Position numbers and translations under genes: made by a program. The notes under the pieces were generated by a model. The model saw only the letters and a program-made list of their open reading frames with translations, was not told the DNA's origin and made no database searches. A DNA stretch of 64,000 nucleotides from the NCBI RefSeq assembly GCF_047238185.1, contig NZ_JBDFMI010000001.1, forward strand, positions 1,178,001 through 1,242,000, given 5' to 3'. The stretch comes from Bacillus_AD sp047238185 (GTDB taxonomy: Bacteria; Bacillota; Bacilli; Bacillales; DSM-1321). Below are positions 34,941-42,679 of this stretch, one piece after another (within the stretch, counting starts at the first letter, position 1; each line of letters begins with the position of its first letter).

Positions 34941-35042
34941 ATGAAGCAGAAGGAGAGTACTCAGCAAGAATCCAATTTCTCGATTGTATTCATCACTTTT
35001 GTCTTTATCTTATTTGTATTGATTGGTCTGCTGGAAGGGTAA
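34941..35042 (+). CDS. Small hydrophobic protein (33 aa)
   Basis: ATG 34941 opens a 33-codon frame: a polar head (MKQKESTQQESN) followed by a single membrane helix (FSIVFITFVFILFVLIGLLEG). The pattern resembles the many small single-helix sporulation or membrane peptides of Bacillaceae, but no named family is assigned. The ribosome site is weak (GAAGG is about 20 bp upstream), so expression is uncertain. It ends 38 bp before the phosphotransferase gene. Confidence 0.45.
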   Translation: MKQKESTQQESNFSIVFITFVFILFVLIGLLEG

Positions 35043-35080
35043 CGCAAATAAGTTGTATAAAAAAGAAAGCAGGTAAAAAC

Positions 35081-35842
35081 GTGAAACCATTACTAAAGGA
35101 TACGATCGTATCTATCATAGGAGATATAACCGGAAGCCGTATGCTGCCCCAGCAAGGCTGCACTTCGGTAGTGCAAGTCTTAGAGACGGCAAAAGGGGCC
35201 TACTTACTGAAAAGCTCATATAAGCAAAAATATCGGGAGTGGCTGAAAGAGGAAGCTGATGTGCTTAACCGATTGGGGGGATCGAAGGATATTAACACGC
35301 CGGTCTATTATGGATACTTCGAGGATGACGATAGCAGCCATTTAATCATGTCTTATGAAAAAGGCGCCAATTTGACCGAAGCCTTAAAAATAGCAGAAAA
35401 TCCTGAGGAAAGACATAGATTGATCAGAGGGTTTGGCAACCTGTTGCAGCAGCTTCACGAAACAGATACTGACCTTTTATCGCAGGAGGAAAACTGGCTG
35501 GAAGAGCAGCTATCCAAGGCAGAAAAGTACGTGCAGCTTGGCGAAGCAGATGGCGATATGGAGCTTTTGGAAACATTAAAATCCAACAAGCCAATGAGAG
35601 TCAAGCATACGGTTATACACGGTGATTGTAATACGGATAACGTCCTGGTCACCGATAGTGAGGTGAAGATGTTTATTGATGTCGCAGGAATGGCCTATGG
35701 CGACCCACGCTATGATGAGTCACTGGCTATCAGGAAATTCAGTGAAGAGGAACGGCAGTCCTTCTATGAGGGATATAAGCGATATAAAGTATCGGAGGAA
35801 GAGTTCACCTATTTTAACAATGGATTGTATGAATTCTTTTAA
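35081..35842 (+). CDS. APH-type small-molecule kinase
   Basis: 253 aa from GTG 35081; an upstream open frame to 34931 overlaps a better small ORF in another frame. The fold of aminoglycoside/choline kinases is seen: a nucleotide region with KGAYLLKSSYKQKYREWLKEEADVL, the hinge LIMSYEKGANL, the Brenner motif VIHGDCNTDNVLV with catalytic Asp and Asn, and MFIDVAGMAYGDPRYDESLAI in place of the usual D(W/F)xxxxxGDPxxDLA. The substrate may be a sugar, choline or an antibiotic; genomic context gives no answer. Resistance should not be assumed. Confidence 0.8.
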   Translation: MKPLLKDTIVSIIGDITGSRMLPQQGCTSVVQVLETAKGAYLLKSSYKQKYREWLKEEADVLNRLGGSKDINTPVYYGYFEDDDSSHLIMSYEKGANLTEALKIAENPEERHRLIRGFGNLLQQLHETDTDLLSQEENWLEEQLSKAEKYVQLGEADGDMELLETLKSNKPMRVKHTVIHGDCNTDNVLVTDSEVKMFIDVAGMAYGDPRYDESLAIRKFSEEERQSFYEGYKRYKVSEEEFTYFNNGLYEFF

Positions 35843-35854
35843 TCAGAAAAAGGG

Positions 35855-35888
35855 AGCAGGGAAACGATCATCTGTATGTTTCCCTGCT
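35855..35888 (+). terminator. Terminator of the APH-type gene
   Basis: AGCAGGGAAAC (35855-35865) and GTTTCCCTGCT (35878-35888) form a perfect 11-bp stem; TTTTGTTTT follows a few bases later. Confidence 0.75.
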
Positions 35889-36049
35889 ACTGGTTTTGTT
35901 TTATGGTAACTAATTCACTAGAAACAAAGCACAAATAGTTATGAGGGCGACACGTTTTACTAGATTCATACATCCTCCAAAAGCAATAGAATAGAAAATC
36001 TTTCCGTTTCTGATTCCACAGTATTGTCTTCTCCAATTAATCTGCTATT

Positions 36050-36493
36050 TTACCTGGCTAGTTCAATCAATCGATGAACATTTTGGGCGCTGTTATATAC
36101 CGTAACGGAAGTCATCAAAACGATGAGCCATATTCTGCTTTCCCACACGGCTTCCCACAAATTTTTGCCATTCCGATAATGATGAATAGTTAGCCAAGTG
36201 CAGAATGTTGCAATTGTATAAAAAAGACTATACGTCTCTTTTTCCTGATTTATGGCTTTCTTCATGTCATCGACCGATACATATTCATATTTGGACAGGT
36301 GGAGTGTATAGTGGTGAGTCTTCATACCGAACGTATTCATCTGTTGGACGCTAACCACTTCGTCATGAATTGATTCAATACGGTATCCTCCCGGCAGAAT
36401 GCATAAAACTTCCATATAAACATAGAAAAAAAGGATGATGAAAAGGATCATCACAAAAGAGTGGATGAATGCAATAGGTTTGTATATAAGCAT
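36050..36493 (-). CDS. Uncharacterised membrane protein
   Basis: 147 aa. One strong membrane helix near the N-terminus (about 10-32), a mainly polar middle (about 35-85), and two hydrophobic stretches (about 88-102 and 118-136). CILPGGYRIESIHDEVVSVQQM reads like a short beta-rich outer domain. No family was recognised. It stands alone between two plus-strand genes. Confidence 0.55.
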   Translation of the reverse strand: MLIYKPIAFIHSFVMILFIILFFYVYMEVLCILPGGYRIESIHDEVVSVQQMNTFGMKTHHYTLHLSKYEYVSVDDMKKAINQEKETYSLFYTIATFCTWLTIHHYRNGKNLWEAVWESRIWLIVLMTSVTVYNSAQNVHRLIELAR

Positions 36494-36736
36494 GTAGATG
36501 CTCCTTTTGTATGGAATTCTAGAACTTGCTAGCGAATGAAGTAGGTTATATGTATAAACACTTTAGACTGTATTCTATAATTATCCAAAAAATATAAAGC
36601 GATAATAGGGCGGGTGCTTTAATAAGGGTCTCTGACTATATTAACATATTTATCTTCGAATGGTATTTTTAGGGTGTTGAATACGTTTGTTCAGTCTTTT
36701 TCTAACATGGATCCTATGAATATGTTTTGCCTATAG

Positions 36737-36754
36737 AATACCGGGTAGAGTATT
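36737..36754 (+). promoter_or_regulatory. Possible CsoR/CstR-type site upstream of cstB
   Basis: AATACCGGGTAGAGTATT has outer inverted arms AATAC/GTATT around a GC-rich centre, the general shape of CsoR-family operators. It lies about 90 bp before cstB. No cstR gene is in the window. The rest of 36494-36842 shows nothing clear. Confidence 0.3.
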
Positions 36755-36842
36755 AGAAGCCACATGAAAAACATGTAATGAGGATCAAATTAACAATCTA
36801 CTATAAATATGGAACTAGTGAAGTGAAAGGAGCAACTTACTT

Positions 36843-38243
36843 ATGTTATTGCGTTATTTTTATGATGAAAAACTGGCACATGCCTCTTATATGGTCGCTT
36901 GTCAGGCTACAGGCGAAGCGATGGTCATCGATCCGATGAGACATATCGATCCTTATCTGAAGGTAGCGAAGGAAGAAGGATTTAAGATTACTGGTGCAGT
37001 CGAGACACATATCCATGCCGATTTTGTATCGGGATCTCGTGAATTGGCCCATCATTGCGGTTCGACATTATACTTATCGGATGAAGGTGGTGAGGATTGG
37101 TCCTACAAAAATCTTGATGGTCTAAACGTGCAATTGTTAAAGGATGGAGATACATTCCGTATCGGCAAGGTGAAGTTCGATGTGGTCCATACACCTGGGC
37201 ACACACCAGAAAGTTTATCCTTCCTTTTAACGGACGAAGGAGGAAAAGCCGATGAACCGATGGGCATTTTTACAGGCGATTTCATTTTCGTTGGAGATAT
37301 CGGACGCCCTGATCTGTTGGAAAAAGCGGCAGGAGTGAAGGACTCCTCGCGCAAAGGGGCGGAAGATATGTTCCGTTCCATCCAGAACAGCAAGGAATAC
37401 GCTGATTTCCTTCAAGTATGGCCAGCGCACGGAGCAGGAAGCGCCTGCGGTAAATCCCTTGGGGCAGTTCCTTCATCGACGATCGGCTATGAAAGAAGAT
37501 TCAATTGGGCATTTCTTAATAATCAAAAAGAAGCATTCATTGATAAACTCTTGGATGGGCAGCCGGAGCCTCCGCACTATTTTGCACAAATGAAAAAAGT
37601 GAATAAGGAAGGTCCGGCTTTGATCCGCTCGCTGCCGGAGATACATCTTTTCCATTCCTATCAGGAGCTCGATCAATTGCTTACCGGTGAGACACAGGTG
37701 ATAGATATCCGGCCTTCAATAGATTATGCCCAAAAGCATATTCATGGAACCATCAATATTCCGTTGAATAAAGGGTTTGCCAATTGGGCTGGATGGCTAG
37801 TTGAATATGAGAAACCGCTTTGTATAATCGGCCATGTACAGGATTTGGAGGAAGTCCGCACCGCCCTTTATTCTATTGGGGCAGACACATTCATGGCGTT
37901 CGGAGACATTGATCGTCTGCTTGCCGTTGCTCCAACTGCCGAAAGCTACCGCAATGTGGAGCCTAAAGAAGTGGTAGAGGAGGTAGATGGGCAACAAATC
38001 AATGTATTGGATGTCCGGACAAAGGCTGAGTGGAATGAAGGACATATTATGGGAGCGCAGCATATCATGCTTGGCGATTTGCCTGATCAGATTCATTCGG
38101 TTAATCACGATAAACCGCTTATGGTTCAATGCGGATCCGGTGTCCGTTCAGCTATCGCAACATCTATCCTTCAGGCCAATGGAATCCATGACGTGTTGAA
38201 TCAACGGGGAGGCTATGCACGCTGGATTCACGATACGGAGTAA
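36843..38243 (+). CDS. cstB: Persulfide dioxygenase-rhodanese fusion (CstB-like)
   Basis: 466 aa. The N-terminal metallo-beta-lactamase fold (about 1-240) has VETHIHADFVSGSREL, HTPGHTPESLSF and FTGDFIFVGDIGRPDLL, the iron-site residues of ETHE1-type persulfide dioxygenases. It is followed by a degenerate rhodanese domain (about 270-360) with no active-site Cys (IIGHVQD) and a full rhodanese domain (about 375-466) with the loop VQCGSGVRSA holding the catalytic Cys. This dioxygenase/inactive/active order is that of S. aureus CstB and B. subtilis YrkH. It oxidises low-molecular persulfides to thiosulfate and so detoxifies sulfide. No other sulfide-stress gene is nearby. Confidence 0.9.
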   Translation: MLLRYFYDEKLAHASYMVACQATGEAMVIDPMRHIDPYLKVAKEEGFKITGAVETHIHADFVSGSRELAHHCGSTLYLSDEGGEDWSYKNLDGLNVQLLKDGDTFRIGKVKFDVVHTPGHTPESLSFLLTDEGGKADEPMGIFTGDFIFVGDIGRPDLLEKAAGVKDSSRKGAEDMFRSIQNSKEYADFLQVWPAHGAGSACGKSLGAVPSSTIGYERRFNWAFLNNQKEAFIDKLLDGQPEPPHYFAQMKKVNKEGPALIRSLPEIHLFHSYQELDQLLTGETQVIDIRPSIDYAQKHIHGTINIPLNKGFANWAGWLVEYEKPLCIIGHVQDLEEVRTALYSIGADTFMAFGDIDRLLAVAPTAESYRNVEPKEVVEEVDGQQINVLDVRTKAEWNEGHIMGAQHIMLGDLPDQIHSVNHDKPLMVQCGSGVRSAIATSILQANGIHDVLNQRGGYARWIHDTE

Positions 38244-38284
38244 TAATCAGCCTTATCCCACTATATAAAATAAAGAATCCATAA

Positions 38285-38322
38285 AAAACAAGAATGCGCA
38301 TGTTATGGCATTCTTGTTTTTT
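38285..38322 (+). terminator. Intrinsic terminator of cstB
   Basis: A perfect 13-bp stem, AAAACAAGAATGC (38285-38297) and GCATTCTTGTTTT (38308-38320), running into T residues. Confidence 0.9.
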
Positions 38323-38442
38323 ATGGGGACGGATTTTGTGATTCTGTTGGATGCGATTAGCCTGCTCATGGAATAGCGATTTTTTTTCGTACAGAAAAAA
38401 TAGGGCGGATTCATATGGCTCAGTAATCGAATCGATTAGCAG

Positions 38443-38467
38443 ATAAAAAATACCTTCAAGTCGAAGG
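38443..38467 (-). terminator. Terminator of the DUF2935 gene
   Basis: On the minus strand, CCTTC and GAAGG (38453-38467) form a short stem followed by TATTTTTTAT (38452-38443). Confidence 0.5.
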
Positions 38468-38500
38468 AAAGTAGTGTTGTCTTATTGACCGTTGAAACGG

Positions 38501-39403
38501 TTACAGTTGTTCTGCTTCTCTCTTTGTATTCAATCGATCTTCTAATATTTGGATCATATAAAGGAAATGCCCTGCTTCTCTTACTACATGGTCGGCCAAG
38601 AGGGGATTAATGACGCTTTTAATTTGGCAGGTTTGGATTAACTCCAAGCCTGCTTTCTTGAATTCCTGTAATTCTGTAGTTGCATTTTCACTATCTTTAT
38701 TCATTTTGCCGATAATGGGGTATGTAGGCTGCTTTCGATATAGCATGGATTCTACATCTCTTGCTTGATTTAATAACGTTTCAAAGTCATCCCCAAACTT
38801 GAGGGCGGTTTTCACTAGATTTCGTTCGGATTGATCTAGTAAAGAACCGATAAAACGGGAATGTTCCATCATGATCCGCAACCAGAAAACATTTTCATTG
38901 ATAATGGCATCCTGAATAGGCTCAAGGATGCCTTTGTTGAATTTTTGAAGTGTTTTCATGAAGTACTCGGCTTCCCGGGCAATATGGTCGACAAGCAAAG
39001 GAAAATTAAAGCCGCTTACTTTGCAATTGATGATTAGGATTAGTAGATTTCGTTTGAAATTGCGGAAACCGTATACTAATTCGATGCTCTCTTCATTCAG
39101 TTTTCTGACTAATTCTACATTATGTGCTGTCTTATACGCTTTCTTTTCCTGTTGCTCAAAATAGTGGTAAAAGCGCTGTGCTTGTTGAATCAGATTCTTG
39201 TCTTTTTGATTAAATCCTTCCCCCAGGAATAAGGCATGTTCCTTCATGATCCGCAGCCAGAATTGATTTTCAGTCAGTGATCGTTCTATAAATAATTGTT
39301 CGGTGAGTGATTCGGGCTTTGCGGCAAATGATTCTGGAGCAATTAACATTTGATTATATTGCTGCTCTGTAATATGGCCGGGTATCGAACCTTGGTTTGG
39401 CAT
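38501..39403 (-). CDS. DUF2935 protein, two ferritin-like repeats
   Basis: 300 aa made of two related halves. SLTENQFWLRIMKEHALFLG (about 50-69) recurs as ENVFWLRIMMEHSRFIGSLL (about 165-190), and each is followed by a long helix and then a second helix with LLVDHIAREAEYF or LLADHVVREAGHFLYM. The repeated Glu-His and Asp-His/Glu positions look like a di-metal four-helix bundle. DUF2935 proteins are common in spore-forming Firmicutes and their biochemical role is unknown. Single-gene unit, with a 38-codon ORF divergent from it. Confidence 0.85.
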   Translation of the reverse strand: MPNQGSIPGHITEQQYNQMLIAPESFAAKPESLTEQLFIERSLTENQFWLRIMKEHALFLGEGFNQKDKNLIQQAQRFYHYFEQQEKKAYKTAHNVELVRKLNEESIELVYGFRNFKRNLLILIINCKVSGFNFPLLVDHIAREAEYFMKTLQKFNKGILEPIQDAIINENVFWLRIMMEHSRFIGSLLDQSERNLVKTALKFGDDFETLLNQARDVESMLYRKQPTYPIIGKMNKDSENATTELQEFKKAGLELIQTCQIKSVINPLLADHVVREAGHFLYMIQILEDRLNTKREAEQL

Positions 39404-39473
39404 AGAATTCCTCCTTCGTTCTACATAGATGAAAAGAATTGCTCAACAACCCATTAAAAAGGAGATGAATGAA

Positions 39474-39590
39474 ATGTATGGTTACAGCTATACAATGAAT
39501 AGGGATGTCAGGCAAATGACGTCACTCTATTTTCATGTTATTAGCAGCTCAACTGTTTTAGACCTTTCTAAACAAGTGAGCCAGACCTGA
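39474..39590 (+). CDS. Small hypothetical protein (38 aa)
   Basis: A 38-codon frame starting MYGYSYTMNRDVRQMTSLYF behind AAAAGGAGATG, an excellent ribosome site at proper spacing. It ends just before a run of T. It has no membrane helix and no recognised family. It is divergent from the DUF2935 gene with 70 bp between starts. An in-frame ATG at 39465 overlaps the ribosome site. Confidence 0.5.
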   Translation: MYGYSYTMNRDVRQMTSLYFHVISSSTVLDLSKQVSQT

Positions 39591-39647
39591 TTTTTTCCCA
39601 TATAAGACTATTTCGCAACTATTTTCCTGATAATTGTAAATTCTATT

Positions 39648-39675
39648 TTAACAACTAGTTCATAAATTATTACAT
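39648..39675 (+). promoter_or_regulatory. PhoP box array upstream of the ugp operon
   Basis: TTAACA (39648-39653), TTCATA (39659-39664) and TTACAT (39670-39675) are spaced exactly 11 bp. They match the Pho-box consensus TT(A/C/T)A(C/T)A with 5-bp gaps known from B. subtilis PhoP sites; a weaker unit TAAATT lies 11 bp further upstream (39637-39642). A possible -10, TATCAT, is at 39706-39711. Phosphate-starvation control of the ugp genes is inferred. Confidence 0.7.
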
Positions 39676-39827
39676 AACCTCTAAAGTGCCTCAACATGAG
39701 CCCTTTATCATAAAGTATGGAGATTCGCTCCGTTTCGGGGTGAAAGGAGGCAAAAAATGCACGTATGGGAATGGAAAAGCTATTGAAGGAAAGCAGATAG
39801 TTCCTGAATTGAAAGGGGTGTTTAGGA

Positions 39828-40922
39828 ATGAAGTCTTTGATTTTGGAGAATTTGCGGAAGAAGTATGACAGTGAAGAAGTGATTAAGGGCATTGATGTAA
39901 GGATTGAAGCAGGGGAATTCTTTGTGTTGGTCGGTCCGTCCGGATGCGGGAAAAGTACAGTTCTGCGGATGATTGCCGGTCTTGAGGAGATTACCGATGG
40001 TTCCCTGTGGATTGATGGTACATATGCCAATAAGCTTCAGGCCAATAAGCGCCAGCTGTCGATGGTGTTTCAAAACTATGCGCTGTTCCCGCATTTGAAT
40101 GTGGAGCAGAATATTATGTTCGGGCTGTATACGAAAGGTTTATCAAAGGTAGAGCAGAGAGGCCGATGTTTGGAAACGGCGGAACTGCTGGGCTTAAGTG
40201 AATTACTGAAAAGAAAGCCTCGCCAGCTGTCGGGCGGACAGCGGCAGCGGGTTGCACTGGCCCGGGCGATTGTCACACAGTCGCCGATTTGTTTGATGGA
40301 TGAGCCTTTGTCGAATCTGGATGCGAAGCTGCGGGCAAAAATGCGCTCGGAAATCCGCCAAATCCAACGCCGGTTTGGCTTGACGATGGTTTATGTGACG
40401 CATGATCAGGTGGAAGCGATGACGATGGCCGATCGGATGATGATTTTAAATCATGGGGTTGTCCAACAGGTGGGCAAGCCTTTGGATATTTACAATGAGC
40501 CGGCCAATACATTTGTAGCGTCGTTCATTGGCTCCCCACCAATGAATTTGAGTGATGCAGCATTCGAGGAGGGGAGATGGCGGCTCCCCTCCGGACAGGC
40601 ACTTTTGGCAAGCGGAAGGGCCGGGCAGCGCGGAAAGCTTGGCGTCCGCCCCGAGCATATTGTCCGTGCTGAGCAAGATGTAAGCTTTTTTGCCGAGCTC
40701 CTGAATGTGGAAGTGCTCGGGACAGAAACGTTAATCAGCTTTGCGATGGGGGATGAACAATGGATTGCCCGCTGGCCCGGCCAATGGAAGCTCTCTGTGG
40801 GACAGCGTGTGCCCTGCTATGTGGCGCCTGAGCATATCATTCTTTTTGATGAGGATGGGGATCGATATCGCGGAACTGCTAGCGGCAAGGAATTTGAAGA
40901 CAAACAGGAGGATGCACTATGA
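39828..40922 (+). CDS. ugpC: Glycerol-3-phosphate ABC transporter ATP-binding protein
   Basis: 364 aa, MalK/UgpC class. Walker A GPSGCGKS, signature LSGGQRQR, Walker B ICLMDEPLSNLD, H-loop YVTHDQVEA, then a C-terminal TOBE region (about 240-350, LGVRPEHIV). It energises uptake through the UgpA/UgpE channel. Unlike most gram-negative ugp operons the ATPase gene comes first. It overlaps ugpA by 4 bp. GGGGTG lies before the ATG. Confidence 0.92.
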   Translation: MKSLILENLRKKYDSEEVIKGIDVRIEAGEFFVLVGPSGCGKSTVLRMIAGLEEITDGSLWIDGTYANKLQANKRQLSMVFQNYALFPHLNVEQNIMFGLYTKGLSKVEQRGRCLETAELLGLSELLKRKPRQLSGGQRQRVALARAIVTQSPICLMDEPLSNLDAKLRAKMRSEIRQIQRRFGLTMVYVTHDQVEAMTMADRMMILNHGVVQQVGKPLDIYNEPANTFVASFIGSPPMNLSDAAFEEGRWRLPSGQALLASGRAGQRGKLGVRPEHIVRAEQDVSFFAELLNVEVLGTETLISFAMGDEQWIARWPGQWKLSVGQRVPCYVAPEHIILFDEDGDRYRGTASGKEFEDKQEDAL

Positions 40923-41836
40923 AGGCGGAATTCGCTAAACAGCCAGCCATGAAAGCAGGTCGCACCAGCTTGTTCAGCCACTTTTCAGGGTGGCTGTACC
41001 TGGCACCTTCCATTGTTCTGTTTGGCATTTTCCTTGTCTATCCATTGGTCCGTACGTTTTATTTAAGTGTTTTTCGGACAGATACGCAGGGCAAGCCATT
41101 GTCGTATATCGGAGTGGATAATTATTCGCAGCTTTTTCATGACTCTGGATTTTGGCAAAGTGTGCAGGCAACAGTCGGATTCGTGCTTTACACAGTGCCT
41201 TTGACTGTGGTCCTTTCGCTTGTTTTGGCATTACTGGCCAATGAAAAACTGCGCGGCATCGGGCTGTTCCGTACCTTTTTTTCTTCAACGATGGGAATGA
41301 GTGTCGCAGCTTCTTCTGTTATTTGGATGTTCATGTACAATCCTTCTATCGGAGTTGTGAACAAGCTTCTGGAATTCTTCGGTTGGAGCGGCATACAATG
41401 GCTGCTGGATCCGAAGTATGCGCTCTTTTCGGTATCGTTGGCGACGGTTTGGATGAATCTCGGGTTCACATTTCTCGTTCTCCTCGGCGGATTGCAGAAT
41501 ATCGACCGGACACTCTATGAAAGTGCAAGGATTGCAGGGCCGGGCTATTGGTATCAATTGCGGAAAATCACTTTGCCGATGCTGTCGCCAACTTTGTTTT
41601 TCGTCATCATCGTGACGTTGATCAATTCATTCCAGACTTTCGGGCAAATCGATATTCTGACAAAAGGCGGGCCGACAGATGCGACCAATGTCATCGTCTA
41701 CAGTATCTATAAGGATGCATTCATCAATTATAATGTCGGCGGAGCGAGCGCCCAGGCTGTTCTGTTGTTTGTATGCGTCCTTGTCCTGACTTGGCTGCAG
41801 TTCAAGATCGGTGAAAGGAGGGTCCATTATCAATGA
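40919..41836 (+). CDS. ugpA: Glycerol-3-phosphate ABC transporter permease UgpA
   Basis: 305 aa with about six membrane segments (the first near 24-44, FSGWLYLAPSIVLFGIFLVYPL). The coupling motif reads YESARIAGPGYWYQLRKITLPMLSP, where E-A-A is E-S-A. The sugar-type permease string VTLINSFQTFGQIDILTKGGP is typical of the UgpA group. It overlaps both neighbours by 4 bp, so ugpC, ugpA and ugpE are translated as one block. Confidence 0.92.
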   Translation: MKAEFAKQPAMKAGRTSLFSHFSGWLYLAPSIVLFGIFLVYPLVRTFYLSVFRTDTQGKPLSYIGVDNYSQLFHDSGFWQSVQATVGFVLYTVPLTVVLSLVLALLANEKLRGIGLFRTFFSSTMGMSVAASSVIWMFMYNPSIGVVNKLLEFFGWSGIQWLLDPKYALFSVSLATVWMNLGFTFLVLLGGLQNIDRTLYESARIAGPGYWYQLRKITLPMLSPTLFFVIIVTLINSFQTFGQIDILTKGGPTDATNVIVYSIYKDAFINYNVGGASAQAVLLFVCVLVLTWLQFKIGERRVHYQ

Positions 41837-42645
41837 GCATGGTCCGAAAAACAAGTGTCTACCTGTTGCTGGTTTTATGTGCCGTCCTAGTGATGTTTCC
41901 TCTTGTGTATGCCCTGTCCATTTCTTTCATGAACAGCGGGGAGGTTTTGCAGGGAAAGTTGCTGCCCAGCTCTTTTTCATTCGACAATTACAGCAAGGCA
42001 TTTGAAAGGGTACCGCTGCTTCGTTATCTATTGAACAGCCTTGTGGTGTCGCTGATCGTCATGATTGGGCAGCTGGTATTATCCAGTCTTGCGGCTTTTG
42101 CCTTTGTGTTCATTCCGTTCAAGGGGAGGAACCTGATTTTTTTCCTGTTCGTGGCGACCATGATGGTGCCGTGGGAATCGACGATGGTGCCGAACTTTCA
42201 GACAATCCAAAGCCTCGGCTGGACGAATACGTATTTAGGTCTATCGGTTCCATTTTTTACATTGGCGTTTGGTACATTTCTACTTCGGCAAAACTTCAAG
42301 AGCATCCCGCATGAGCTTTATGAAGCGGCGCAGGTGGCAGGTGTCGGGCGTTTCTGCTTCTTTTGGAATGTAGTGCTGCCTGTATCGAAGACGAGCCTAG
42401 CCACATTGGCCGTTTATGGCTTCCTCACCACATGGAATATGTATTTATGGCCATTGCTTGTGACGAATACAGAGCAGGCCCGCACTGTTCAAATTGGGAT
42501 TAAGCAGATGCAGTCGAATGAAATCGCCTCCGATTGGGGTGTTGTTATGGCGGCTGTCATCCTGATTGTTGTTCCGACACTTATTCTATTGTTCTTAGGG
42601 CAAAAACAATTGCAGCAAGGGCTGACACAAGGTGCACTTAAATAG
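41833..42645 (+). CDS. ugpE: Glycerol-3-phosphate ABC transporter permease UgpE
   Basis: 270 aa, about six membrane segments. The coupling motif YEAAQVAGVGRFCFFWNVVLP and the end-region string FLTTWNMYLWPLLVTNTEQARTVQ define the MalG/UgpE type. It pairs with UgpA. It begins in a 4-bp overlap (ATGA) with ugpA. Confidence 0.92.
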   Translation: MSMVRKTSVYLLLVLCAVLVMFPLVYALSISFMNSGEVLQGKLLPSSFSFDNYSKAFERVPLLRYLLNSLVVSLIVMIGQLVLSSLAAFAFVFIPFKGRNLIFFLFVATMMVPWESTMVPNFQTIQSLGWTNTYLGLSVPFFTLAFGTFLLRQNFKSIPHELYEAAQVAGVGRFCFFWNVVLPVSKTSLATLAVYGFLTTWNMYLWPLLVTNTEQARTVQIGIKQMQSNEIASDWGVVMAAVILIVVPTLILLFLGQKQLQQGLTQGALK

Positions 42646-42679
42646 GGAAAGCAATAACCAAAAAATGCTTGGAGGAAAA

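Noticed and set aside
34931..35080. Upstream extension of the APH-type protein
   Set aside because: The extension has no kinase-like sequence, and GTG 35081 follows GCAGG with a better fit to the fold.
35081..35842. Aminoglycoside resistance gene
   Set aside because: Only the general APH fold is visible; the family also includes sugar, choline and amino-sugar kinases, so no resistance can be claimed.
39608..40030. A 140-codon minus-strand open frame over the Pho boxes and ugpC start
   Set aside because: Its codons mirror the ABC ATPase on the other strand (the complement of Walker A gives FPHPDGPT), a common shadow of such genes, and it has no ribosome site.
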